Source: Halicephalobus mephisto
Taxonomy: Eukaryota > Nematoda > Chromadorea > Rhabditida > Panagrolaimidae
Assembly: GCA_009193035.1 (NCBI GenBank)
Contig: SWDT01000111.1
Coordinates: 62,001-126,000 of the forward strand
Length of the DNA: 64,000 nucleotides
Direction of reading: 5' to 3'
In this document: positions 37,271-47,260 of the stretch, one piece after another
How positions within the stretch are numbered: position 1 is the stretch's first letter
Layout of the letters: each line of letters starts with the position of its first letter
Notes under the pieces: generated by a model
The model's input: only the letters and a program-made list of their open reading frames with translations
Databases searched by the model: none
Told to the model about the DNA's origin: nothing
Program-made: the position numbers and the translations under genes

Positions 37271-37460
37271 CTTTGAGAACAAATTTGTTCAAGTCACATC
37301 TTCCTCAATTTCAATTCCGCTTTTATATTCTTCGAATCAATTCCACTCTATTGTTCTATTAAGGATTAACCTTCAGACACATGAAAAATTGTTTCTCATG
37401 TTTGATCAGTCTCATATCCGCCCTCGTAAGTCAAATAATAATTCTGTTTTATTAGAAAAT
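37271..37460 (-). promoter_or_regulatory. Promoter of paralogue A
   Basis: TATAAAAG (plus-strand CTTTTATA at about 37320-37327) and the ~190 bp upstream are almost the same as the region before paralogue B (40265-40449, opposite strand). Shared words include GACTGATCAAACATG and AAGGTTAATCCTTAATAGAA. Strong noncoding conservation in an AT-rich genome marks it as the promoter block that was duplicated with the gene. Confidence 0.7.
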
Positions 37461-38300
37461 TATATTACCCTTTGTTTTCGGATTTTTGATACTTCCTGTG
37501 GATCAAAATTATGTCAATTGGATTCACTAAAAGTGCATTTATAACATTAGAATTCTATTTTTTAACATTTTCACAGGAGAATCATGATCAAGTTCGTTCT
37601 GAATATGCTTAAAAAATTACCTTAATTTATAAGAAATAATCTCGTACAGATGCACATCTAATTTTTATTTTTAACATTGTATGCAGTTTAATATCCATGA
37701 AACTTCAATTTTCAAAAATTAGAGAGAACATTGGTCAGTGAATCTACGAGTACTTTCCTCTATATCCTTTGTCTACATTTAGATGTGTTATCTGCCCAAG
37801 CTCTGAGCAAAAATGCTGTGCGCAAATATTATGTTTTCCTATTTCTTTATTTCGATCTAATTTTATACACAAAATAATTATACACATTACCGAAAAATCT
37901 AAAAACCATTATTTACAATAAAAATGGGATTTGAATAAGCATAAGTAATTTATTAAAGAATTGACTTTGTGAAATTAATCAACATGGCTCCGGCAGTTTA
38001 GAAAAATTGAAAATTGTCTCCACTCAAGATTATCTATCAGAAAAATATCCTTATGAAGCAAGATACGGTTTTTTTGACTTCGGTCATCTGTCAAAAAAGT
38101 GATGTCGGTTTTTGTAATGGATGGTTGTTTTTTATCAGAGCACTTGTATTATACTTAAAAGCATGTAAATGTTATATATCACTGTAGTGCTGGAACTCTG
38201 TTCTATTTGTTTTGTTCGTTTTTATCGTTCGATAAATTTGATTATTTTACAAACTTTGAAATTCGAAATGCAAAAATGAGATTCTAGACTGATTTTTTTA
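37461..38300. other. Spacer between promoter A and mariner remnant
   Basis: AT-rich unique sequence; a short open frame at 37254-37544 overlaps the promoter of gene A and is not credible. No gene was seen. Confidence 0.5.
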
Positions 38301-38319
38301 CGAAATCAGATTGGAACGG

Positions 38320-39270
38320 AATACCATTAACAAAGCAAAGAAAATTAACGAAACATTTAGTCAAATATCAGTTAACGAACACAAAATTCAACGCTGGTTC
38401 AGAAAATGTCATAATGAAGATAAGAATCTAGAAGATGGAACATACTAAGAACAATCCTCCGTTGTTGATGATGATATTCCGGAAACTAGTGGAAGCTGAT
38501 TCTCACACATCAATAAGAGAATTTACAGAAGAACTGGGAGTAAGCTATCAGATCATTGCTGACCACTTGAATATAATCGGAAAGAAAAAAGTCAAATAAA
38601 TGAATTCCTCATGAACTGTCGGATCGCAACTACACACAACACTACGAAGTCTGTTATACGTTACTGTTAGACAGTAAAAACGATCGTTTTCTGGAGCGAG
38701 TCATACCATGTGATGGAAAGTAGACCTTATATGTCGATCGTTGAAGCTCTCTATAATGAGTCGGTGATGATGAGATTCCGAAGTCAAAAATAAACTAGAA
38801 GGTTTTAATCACTGTTTGGTGTTTGTTGCGGGGATTATTTATAATAATTTCATAAAGCTTGGTGAAACAATTACGGCAGCAAAGTATTGCAAGGAATTAG
38901 AAAAACTGTACCAAAAGTTAGGCAAAATACAACTATCATTGATAGATGGAAAAATACTAGTTCTCCTACGCAGCAACACATGTCCATATATTTCATAAGT
39001 TACAATGCAAAAATTAAATGAGCTAAAATATGAAAGTTTACTTCATCCATCATACTCATCTAACCTATCACCGGCTGGTTCCTATTTTTAAGAATCTGGA
39101 TAACTTCCTATAAGAGAAAGGATTCAGCAATCAAAAAGTTACTGAAAATACCCTCAAAAAATCTATCAATTCTAGAAGTCTAGATTTTTACAGAACTGGG
39201 ATTGACGAATTAGTTCCATATTAGCAGAAATATGTTGATTCAGATAGTATTAGATTATCAAGAAAGTAAT
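38320..39270 (+). pseudogene. Dead mariner transposase
   Basis: Fragments in several frames follow the order of a mariner transposase: a helix-turn-helix part (NEHKIQRWFRKCHNEDKNLED), SSVVDDDIPETS, TSIREFTEELGVSYQIIADHL, a block near 38690-38720, GETITAAKYCKELEKLYQKL (38850-38920), a LHPSYSSNL-like stretch after 39040, and WISRNMLIQ-like sequence at the end. Stops and frameshifts interrupt it throughout. The catalytic motifs are not intact. Clear terminal inverted repeats were not identified. It sits between the diverging promoters of paralogues A and B. Confidence 0.8.
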
Positions 39271-40264
39271 ATCAAATTTCAACTACAAACTTAAAACGAT
39301 TATGATATAGTTAGGAAAAGCGACTTTTAATAAAAGTAAAAACTTATTATGCCATCTATTTGCGCCTGATTCTTGGATAAAGACTGTCGCAGAAAGCGAG
39401 AAGACTCTTAGCACGAAAACCCTTGAGAATCAGGAATTCAACTTGCGTATCAATCAGCTGGCAGAAGCGAAGGAATTCAGAAGCGAAGGAATTTGGAAGC
39501 GGAGGAATTCAGAAGCGACAACAGGGAACAAGACCAAGCTGCGAAGAGTTGTTCTTAACTATTTTGTATTGTTGACTGCTGGAATATAGCGACCAGTTAA
39601 CAACCGTCAATTAAGGGAATAGGTCAGATTCCCTTACAAAGACAACAATTGTATGGAATTATACTGCAAAAGTAAAAAAGTCCAGTGGAGTTACTAAAAC
39701 AGTACTAGAGAAGTATGTATAGTTTCTCATTGAAGATATACACTAGGAGTTCTTAAAATGTTACACTATAACCATATAATATTAAATTCAGCTAACGGTA
39801 TTTCGTGGAAATATCCGATATTTGTTTCTTATTTATGTAAATCTTGCTGAATACTTTCTAAAAATCAAAAGCATTTTTAAAATAATTTTATAAAGAGAAA
39901 TTCGTGTCACAAACTTGGGTAATTATGTATTAGGGATTTTACACAAGTCATTTTCGTTTTCATATCTCGGATCTTCGAAGGACATTCCGAAAATGCCAGA
40001 TGGTTTTTGAAACTTCTAGTCAAATGCACAAAATTGATCTGGTAATTCCCGCAGTAAAAATGTGCTTTTAAAAAATATTCTACATTTTCCACAAATAAAG
40101 GTCATTTTGTAAGCAAATTCAGAGTCAAATTGATGACAGATTTTACTGAAGAGATGCTAACGAGGAAGTACAATTCTATTGTTATAAATACATTTTTGAT
40201 CATTAAAACATCATAGTTCTGGTTCAAAAGAAGTATTAAACATTAGTAATCCTAAACATTTTTC
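39271..40264. other. Spacer holding dispersed repeat copy 2
   Basis: 39376-39640 is the second copy of the repeat at 35718-35970, same strand, with internal duplication of a GAAGCGAAGGAATTCAGAAG word. 39640-40264 is AT-rich with no gene. Confidence 0.6.
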
Positions 40265-40449
40265 GAGTAAAACAGAATTATTATTTGATCTACGAGGGCG
40301 GATATGAGACTGATCAAACATGGGAAAGCAATTTGCTAGGTGTCTGAAGGTTAATCCTTAATAGAACAATAGAGTGGAATTGATTCGAAGAATATAAAAG
40401 CGGAATTGAAATTGAGGAAGATGTGACTTGAACAAATTTGTTCTCAAAG
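40265..40449 (+). promoter_or_regulatory. Promoter of paralogue B
   Basis: Contains TATAAAAG at 40393-40400, about 50 bp before the ATG, in a block nearly identical to the paralogue A promoter. A partially similar block precedes paralogue C at 42314-42490. Confidence 0.7.
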
Positions 40450-40740
40450 ATGAAGCTGGTTATTATTGGACTGGTCTTGTTTGTGGCTGTGGCCTATGCT
40501 CAATTCGAGAATACTGAACTCCCACCACCTGATGGAACTCGTCCTCCACCACCCCCTGATGGAAGCCGTCCTCCACCTCCCGATGGAACTCGTCCTCCAC
40601 CTCCTGATGGAGGTCGTCCTCCATGTGACGATGGAGACCGTCCCCCACCACCACGTGATGGACAACGTCCTCCACCACGTGGTGGACAGCGCCCCTCACC
40701 ACCTCGTGGAGGAAGACGTCTTTCTCCACCACGCCATTAA
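40450..40740 (+). CDS. Secreted proline-rich repeat protein, paralogue B
   Basis: Single exon, 96 aa, the shortest of the three. The signal peptide (MKLVIIGLVLFVAVAYAQ) is followed by FENTELPPPDG, four PPP(P)DG repeats, the shared single cysteine (GGRPPCDDGD) and RGG-type repeats ending PPRH. Compared with A and C it lacks repeat units in both blocks, as expected from slippage or unequal exchange. ATG chosen as in paralogue A. AATAAA lies at 40805-40810. It points away from A, which is its closest match in the promoter; the two form an inverted pair 3.2 kb apart. Function unknown. Confidence 0.85.
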   Translation: MKLVIIGLVLFVAVAYAQFENTELPPPDGTRPPPPPDGSRPPPPDGTRPPPPDGGRPPCDDGDRPPPPRDGQRPPPRGGQRPSPPRGGRRLSPPRH

Positions 40741-41896
40741 ATTGGATCTTCTTGCCCAATGATCCCGAATTTTGTTTTATTTTATAACTGGTAATTGATT
40801 CTGGAATAAATTGGTGCTAAAAGTTATGTTTGATAACTTGTAAATTGAAAAATCAAAAAACTTCACTTTGTCTGAGAATTATGCTTTGTCATGGTTGAAT
40901 CACGGTGATTCATTTGTTCATAATTGAAATTTAACTTACTTCATTGATATTAAGATTACGCTGATTGTAATGAGCTTGTTATGTTAGTTTTTGTTCTTAT
41001 TTTTTCGTCACAAGATATAAAATAGAAGAAGTTTTACTCGGAGTAGTTTATCTGGATATATCACATATCACATCGAAACCGTTACAAGTGAATTCGGATT
41101 CGACCATCAAGTTTCATTAAATATCTTTTTGATACGAGGTAATTTGGAAGGTCCATGAATATAGATTTCTTTTTTATGTTTTTAATCATTATTTTCAAAA
41201 AAATAGAAATATGTAATCTATGTAGAAAATATATCTAATTATAAGAAATATTAAAGTCGATTAAAATACAATACGAACGTTACAAAAAGATCCTCGGAAG
41301 TTCGTTCCTAGATAAATAAACACATTTGTCTTTTTTCAGGATATGATTTGCACAACTTCACATGTTTATTTGATGTTCTCATTTCGGAAAGATCTCAAAG
41401 AAAACTCAATAATCGATTTTGAATATGTTGGGGACACATAGTCCCCATGACCAGAGATATTCAGAATACCGAAGTCTTAACAGTCCCTTCTCTTCAAGGA
41501 AAAGTATAAAAAAGAACACTTCGGTGTATCAGGAGTCCTCCCTGAGTGTAGCTCTGATGTTTAATAATATTGTTCCTATTCTTATATTTGTGTCTTATTG
41601 TTAAAGACGTAACAGAGTAAATATCCAATAAGCTAAAAAATTATATTATTCTAAAAGAATATTTTAAATAGAATAATTTTTTTGTCATTTTATAGTGGCG
41701 AAGAAAGTAAGAATGAAATTATGAAATTACTATGGCCAATTCAACGTTAATTTTGAACAAATCAAAAGATGGACGATCACAATTATAAATAAACGAGTTC
41801 ACTTGGTTCAATAGTGAAAAATTTTCATTCAAAGTGAATTTTTTCGTTCTTAGTTTTCTCAACTCGTATGTTATCAAACAAGTTTGCTAATTTTAC
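40741..41896. other. Spacer between paralogues B and C
   Basis: AT-rich unique sequence; a 61-codon open frame (41419-41604) has no support. AATAAA of paralogue C is on the minus strand at 41897-41902. Confidence 0.5.
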
Positions 41897-41959
41897 TTTA
41901 TTTTACCACCATTTATACAAATGAACCAAATTCAGGATCATTAAGGAAGAAGATCCAGT

Positions 41960-42313
41960 TTAACCGCGACGTGGTGGGGAGCGTCTTCCGCCAGAAGATG
42001 ATGAAGGTTGTCTTCCTCCAGAAGGTGGGGGAGGACGTTGTCCGTCACGTGGTGGTGGGGGGCGGTTTCCACCAGGGGGTGGTGGGGGACGATCTCCATC
42101 AGGAGGTGGTGGAGGGCGGTCTCCATTGTCACATGGAGGACGACCTCCATCAGGGGGTGGTGGGGGTTGAGTTCCATCGGGAGGTGGTGGAGGACGACTT
42201 CCATCAGGGGGTAGTGGAGGCTGGGTTCCATCAGGTGGTGGGAGTTCAGTATTCTCGAATTGAGCATAGGCCACAGCCACAAACAAGACCAGTCCAATAA
42301 TAATCAGCTTCAT
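41960..42313 (-). CDS. Secreted proline-rich repeat protein, paralogue C
   Basis: Single exon, 117 aa. The signal peptide (MKLIIIGLVLFVAVAYAQ) is closer to B than to A, but the 3' end and flank (CGCGGTTAAACTGGATCTTC region) match A. It is therefore a mosaic of the two, which suggests exchange between paralogues. Repeats are PPPPDG variants with Gln replacing Arg (DGTQPP), then GGRPPCDNGD, then PPPPPDGD and PPPPPGGN units and a Ser-rich SSSSGG stretch before the basic end. One cysteine is kept. TATA-like TATAAAAG lies about 55 bp upstream (plus strand 42362-42370). Function unknown. Confidence 0.85.
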   Translation of the reverse strand: MKLIIIGLVLFVAVAYAQFENTELPPPDGTQPPLPPDGSRPPPPPDGTQPPPPPDGGRPPCDNGDRPPPPPDGDRPPPPPGGNRPPPPRDGQRPPPPSGGRQPSSSSGGRRSPPRRG

Positions 42314-43078
42314 CCTTGAGAACAAGATTGTTCAAGTCATATCTTCCTCAATTTCAATTCCGCTTTTATAGTCCTCAGGTCAATTTCCACTCTATTGTCC
42401 AAATGAAAGGAAACCTTTGGACACGTAGCAAATTGCTTTCCATATTTGATCAGCTTGATGTCCGCTCTCGGAAATCAAATAATAATTTGTTTTATTTCAG
42501 AAAAAATTGCTTGTTTATTGGGGTTCAGTACGTCTTATGACCCTGAACAGTGATGTTTCAACTTTTTAAATTCTATTTCCTTTTCAAAATCTCGATGACA
42601 GAATTCACTATAAGTGCAGTTTTAAATTTGTTTAAAAAATAACCTTCATTTGTGAAGAAGAATCCGATTCGATTTCTGCCATCGTCCAGTTCCTTCTTCA
42701 GTGATTCTGAAGTTTTGAAATCTATCTAAACAGAATGTAGTTTCAAAACGCTGTTTACGAAATTTATGCAAAATCGAAATTTTCATATAAGTTACTGTAG
42801 TTTCTAAGAAATTCTAAAAATTCATATTGAAACATTTTCGTAAAATTTTATTTCGATTTTCATAATAGCGTGATTTCTATAAATTCCTATTAAGAGAGTT
42901 TTACAGTAATATTTCTGTTTATTTTTACAATAATAATTAAGGTGATTTTTAATCTATTAAAATAATGAGAATAATCTTAATTGATTTCGTTCAAAAAAAT
43001 GCTTTTATTTTCCTCATTATTGCTGATAAGGCGTTATAAAACTTGAACAAAATTAATTTTCATTGATTTTCTCAGAAA
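42314..43078. other. Intergenic region between paralogue C and the GH130 gene
   Basis: The first ~180 bp is the paralogue C promoter. The rest is AT-rich with no gene. TTTTCTCAG ends at 43075, three bases before the GH130 start codon. Confidence 0.5.
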
Positions 43079-44394
43079 ATGTTTCTAATTTGGTTGTTAT
43101 TTTTTGTATTTTTTCCACTTTTCTGTCAAGGAGTACCGCTTTACAAAGTAATCGCCCTGAGGCTGTCTAACGATACTGTAGTTTCGAAATTTCAAGGATC
43201 TGATTATGATTACAATTACAACGCTGCAATTTATCAAGAAAAAAACGGAAATTTCGGACTTTTAGTTCGATGTCAAAACCTCAAAAATGCAGGAATTCCT
43301 TTCGATGTCGGCCAATCTTACATAGTTTACTCAAATTTGATCATTAATCCCAATGGATCATCGATTTCAACTCCTCCAAAAATTTCCAAAGCTATTCCAA
43401 CAAAAAACGAAAATGGAGAATCATGCGGAACAGAAGATCCCCGGATATCCTTACTTGACGACACTTATTATCTTTTTTACACAGCTTACGACTGCAAACG
43501 GGCAATGTTGTCCGTCATGACCACCAAGACCCCCTCAGACCCTTCTAGTTGGACCAGAGGGGGTTTCGTACTCCCAGGAAGAAACTGGTCAAAATCAGGA
43601 GCTGTGCTATTCAAAACCAAAGATAACGGATTATCTCAGCATTATCTTTTTTGGGGAGATTCTTCTACTCCAAACGGAGGAATCGGAATCTGCGTTTCTT
43701 CCGATGGAAAAACCTGGAATGACACGGGAGAATATCTCTTAAAAATCAGAAATGGAACTAATCCATTTTTCGATTCTGATCTTGTGGAATCCGGTCCATC
43801 CCCGATCCAACTGAAAACAGGGGATTTTTTGTTCATCTACAACAGTGCCCAGAGGGGATTCCCAAGTGTCAAACCAAATTGGAATCTTCAGTACAATGTC
43901 GGCTATGCTATTTTAAACAAATCCGATCCCACTAATGTCATCCAAAGATCCAATAATCCGATACTAAGTCCAGCAACATCATGGGAAATCGGAAACGACA
44001 AAAGCACCAACTATTTGACTCCCAATGTTGTGTTTCTTGAAGGTAATTATCATTATCTTAATTTTTTTAGAATTAAATTTCAGGAATGATAAAAGATCCA
44101 AATGGATGTCCCAAAAACGTTGGAGATTTAATTGGATCTCAATTTGCAAACAATTCAGAATGTTTCATTGCGGTATACGGTGGATCCGATAGTGATCTTG
44201 GAGCAGTTAGAATCATCGCTAGCTATGTTGATCAACAAACCACAACTACAACTACAACTACGACTACAACAGCAGCCACAACTACGACTACAACAGCAGC
44301 CACAACCACAACTGCAACTGAGAACTTGCTACCTCGTGTGGTGATGATAATCAGTAGTTTTGTACTATTCACTGTCAATCGTTTTGGAATTTAA
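43079..44394 (+). CDS. GH130-like glycosidase/phosphorylase, cell-surface or secreted
   Basis: GH130 enzymes are five-bladed beta-propellers, mostly bacterial, that phosphorolyse or hydrolyse beta-mannosides. Exons 43079-44042 and 44084-44394, split by a 41-nt intron, join to 424 aa. Residues 1-19 are a signal peptide. Propeller blocks match the family: YNYNAAIYQEKNGNFGLLVR, GTEDPRISLLDDTYYLFYTA (EDPR at 119-122, the most diagnostic motif), KSGAVLF, ESGPSPI, GDFLFIYN, YNVGYAILNKSDPTNVIQRS with NNPILSP, and CFIAVYGGSDSDLGAVRIIA. A Thr-rich stalk follows, then a hydrophobic tail (MIISSFVLFTV), as in GPI-anchored or membrane-tethered proteins. The intron, acceptor before the ATG and AATAAA (44419-44424) show a host gene, not contamination. 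Whether it is active, and on what, is unknown. Transfer from microbes is inferred from family distribution. Confidence 0.8.
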
Positions 44395-44581
44395 CTCATA
44401 ACAATTTGTTGGAAGATTAATAAAAGTAGAAATTCGATTTCAAACTTATCCAAAAGAAAAATCCCAGAGAATCTTCTTTGATAAAACTTCAGGACAACTT
44501 TCTAAGGTAATTGAAAAACTAAATTCATCGAAATATTAGATAACAAGCAATAACAAAATCAACAATGAGGCAGGAGACTGT

Positions 44582-45413
44582 TCAATCGTCAAACTTGATT
44601 CGCTTGCCCTGGTTTGCTGAACCTCCGTCGAAGGGACGCTTGTTGTTTCCACGATCTCCGCGGCCACCTCGACCTCCTCGATCAAATCCTCCTCTGCCAC
44701 CACGGCCTCCTCGATCACCGCCTCGACCACCACGGCCTCCGCGATCGCCGAATCCACCTCCTCTTCCGCCTCGGCCTCCACGATCACCGAATCCACCACC
44801 TCGTCCTCCACGATCACCGCCTCGGCCTCCACGGTCACCGCCTCGTCCTCGGCCACCTGGAAACTCATTTGTAAACTCCGAATCATCCATGAAGCCCTTA
44901 CCTCTGTCTCCACCACGTCCACGACCACGACCTCCAGGACCAGGATTAGTAAACCTTTCGATAGGCATCAATTTGGCTGGATCGATGTAAACCTTCTGGT
45001 CCTTCTTGAATGAACTCGGTTTCAGACCTTCATTGAGCTTTACTGTGAATCCCTAAAGTGTTTCATATATCAACATCCTTCAGAAATTAATAATAGAGCA
45101 AACTTACACTATCATGAGGATTTCCAAAGATCTCATCAACTTTTCCGAGAGGCTCGATGTTTTCAAAGTAGATGACGGCATTGAAAAATGGAACTTTCCC
45201 GGAGCTATTGTTCACAACCAAGTCATTTTCGCACGGATGAGAAAAAACACCAACTTCTGGAAAGTAATTTATATATGAAAAAAAAATAAAAAGCTCACCA
45301 ACGACGTGGGAGGGAGGACCCTGATCGGCTCTATTGAAACCTCCTCTTCCGCCTCTGCCTCCACCACCGCCTCCACGGCCACCTCTATTACCTCCTCTAC
45401 CTCGGAATGACAT
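44582..45413 (-). CDS. gar-1: GAR1, H/ACA ribonucleoprotein subunit
   Basis: A core protein of H/ACA snoRNPs, which guide rRNA pseudouridylation and telomerase RNA stability in the nucleolus. Exons 45299-45413, 45108-45256 and 44582-45052 join to 244 aa, slightly longer than usual. An N-terminal RGG domain (1-28) is followed by the Gar1 core: [42 protein letters not shown], then [24 protein letters not shown]. After LMPIERF a long C-terminal RGG/FGDRGG domain (from about 130) ends in a basic NKRPF...KRIKFDD tail. TTTTTCAG lies five bases before the ATG. The antisense Pro/Arg-rich frames are an artefact of the GGN codon repeats. Confidence 0.95.
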
Positions 45414-46007
45414 TAAACCTGAAAAACAACACGTAAATAACGCAAAAAATAGGATTCTGAAGCAGAAACAAAACGAGGAGAAGTCGAACGAGGGAAATTG
45501 TTTCGCTGCGAGAGCACTTCAATGAAAGAAACAAACTTGACCGAGTGAACGAGCAAGCCAATTTTTCAAAGTGATAATTGGGATCTACAATCTAGCCTTT
45601 TCGTGTTAAGACTTGACTTTCATATTATTTTCTTTCTAACAAATATTTGAAACGTCCTCTGCTGAAAAAAATAGATAGCTTATTCTCTTTTCGGCAAAGT
45701 GAGATCCAAATCAAAAGACGTTTTTTGATTTTTTATTAAAAACCATAAAATTTCGTATTTCTTCTTCACAATACAGATTGATATGATGTTTTAAATTTTG
45801 CGAGTAATTTAATGAGTTTGATGGAAACACTCTTCACTTCTGGTTATTCTCGACCAATTCATAACTTCCTAAAGTATTCCATATATCAATAAACCAAAAT
45901 TCAGTGAGATGACAGCAGTTTAACCTTTATTAGACTGAATTATGAAGACAATTCTATGATAATGAAGTGAATATAAGGGAAAGTATTAAATGTAGCAACA
46001 ACACTGA
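45414..46007. other. Intergenic region upstream of gar-1
   Basis: Likely promoter of gar-1 near 45414-45560 (mixed composition), then AT-rich spacer. No gene was seen. Confidence 0.5.
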
Positions 46008-46104
46008 TTAGGAAGTTTGCCTAAAATATGTAAGGTTCAATATGGCGCTTTTCTGGGACCTTCTCCCCCTTATAAACCTTACATATTTTAGGCAAGTTCC
46101 CTAA
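46008..46104. mobile_element. MITE family 3, copy 3
   Basis: Starts TTAGGAAGTTTGCCTAAAAT and ends ATTTTAGGCAAGTTCCCTAA, an almost perfect inverted repeat, with TGGCGCTTTTCTGG in the middle as at 17031-17249. It directly abuts the truncated family 1 element. Confidence 0.8.
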
Positions 46105-46114
46105 GGGGAAATTC

Positions 46115-46244
46115 AAAGGACCAGGAAAACGTTCCATTTACGGCGATTTTTCAGTTATCGAATGTTCAACTTAGGGAACGTAAAGATCAAATGCCATTGA
46201 TGAGTTCTATTTAACGCGTTTTTCCACTTATCACAAGTCCACTG
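46115..46244 (-). mobile_element. Truncated MITE family 1
   Basis: Reverse-orientation relative of 376-548: shares AACGTTCCATTTACGGCGAT, AACTTAGGGAACGT and the CACTTATCACAAGTCCACTG terminus followed by TA. Its other terminus is missing where the family 3 element begins, suggesting that the latter inserted into or deleted it. Confidence 0.75.
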
Positions 46245-46721
46245 TATTTCAGTTAAGTAAAAAAATTAACCTAAAAAGAATTTCGAAATCAGTAAGAATT
46301 AAAAAGAAAAATATGAAGCAACTGTTGTACAATCCGTTTGGCGTTCTTGTCTCACTTTGCCAAAAAAAAATGGACTCTATTTTTTTGACAAAACGGTGAC
46401 GCTCTTTTTTTAACAACGAGATTAACTGTTCACTGCCCACTAGAACAAGAATTATTTGCCATTTTAAAAATATTTTAAAATTTTTCATTGTCAACTATGT
46501 CGTATTCAATGAAATTTGTTTAGATTTCTGACTTCCGATCGTTCAAACTATAGATGCACAGAAATTCCAATAAATATTTTCAGAATTTTCTTCTTATTTA
46601 CTCAGCTATACACGACTGATTTTTTATTCCACAAAGGAACAATTTAGATACATTAGAACAAAGCTTCAAATAAAATAAAAAAGATCACGATTATCCTTGC
46701 TCCACTCTCAGGCGCCCCCAA
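46245..46721. other. Spacer before tRNA
   Basis: AT-rich; an 81-codon minus-strand frame has no support. No gene was seen. Confidence 0.5.
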
Positions 46722-46792
46722 GCAACGATGGTTCAGTGGTAGAATGGCCGCCTGCCACGCGGTCGGCCCGGGTTCGATTCCCGGTCGTTGCA
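46722..46792 (+). tRNA. tRNA-Gly (anticodon GCC)
   Basis: A 71-nt cloverleaf: acceptor arms GCAACGA and TCGTTGC pair fully, with discriminator A. The D arm contains the A box TGGTTCAGTGG. The anticodon arm is GCCGC-CTGCCAC-GCGGT with anticodon GCC. The T arm is CCGGG-TTCGATT-CCCGG, holding the B box GGTTCGATTCC. A run of T after 46797 is a suitable Pol III terminator. There is no intron. Confidence 0.97.
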
Positions 46793-47260
46793 ATTCCTTT
46801 TTGCATTTCAAAACCCAATATTTCGTTTTTTTTCAACTTTTCCATTTTACCATAATCCTGTCCGAAAACATCTCCTATTTTAAATCTCTAACATTCCATC
46901 AGGTCCTGATTTTCAAATCAATCTTCGTAGTGACTTTTTGAACCTTCGATCCTCCGGTACGGTAAAATTTAGTCTTTCCAAAAATCCAATGAATCCATCT
47001 TTCATAATTACAAAATATCAAAAATACGAAATACAAAATACCCGATTCACTTTTACACTAACAAAGGCCTTGAGGTATCATCTCCATCTTCTTCAGACGG
47101 CAAATCCGGCGGATCTGCAGAAGACAACAAGGAATACCGTTCATTCCGTCTGTGTATCGGGAACGCGTATCCGTTACCTAAGCTGAAAAAATAAAATTAA
47201 TAAAAATCACCATCTATTTTGCAACCAAAGGAAAACTAACTAGTACCAAGTGCAAAAAAA
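46793..47260. other. Spacer between tRNA and DHHC gene
   Basis: Contains the Pol III T-run and unique sequence, with short open frames that show no family features. No gene was seen. Confidence 0.45.

Noticed and set aside
36877..37276. Open frames opposite to proline-rich gene A (and similar at 40444-40762 and 41884-42300)
   Set aside because: Repeat units are multiples of three bases, so all frames stay open. Only the sense frame has a signal peptide, TATA box and poly(A) signal.
44565..44990. Pro/Arg-rich frame antisense to gar-1
   Set aside because: By-product of the RGG-coding repeats; the minus-strand frame is a complete GAR1 with splice sites.
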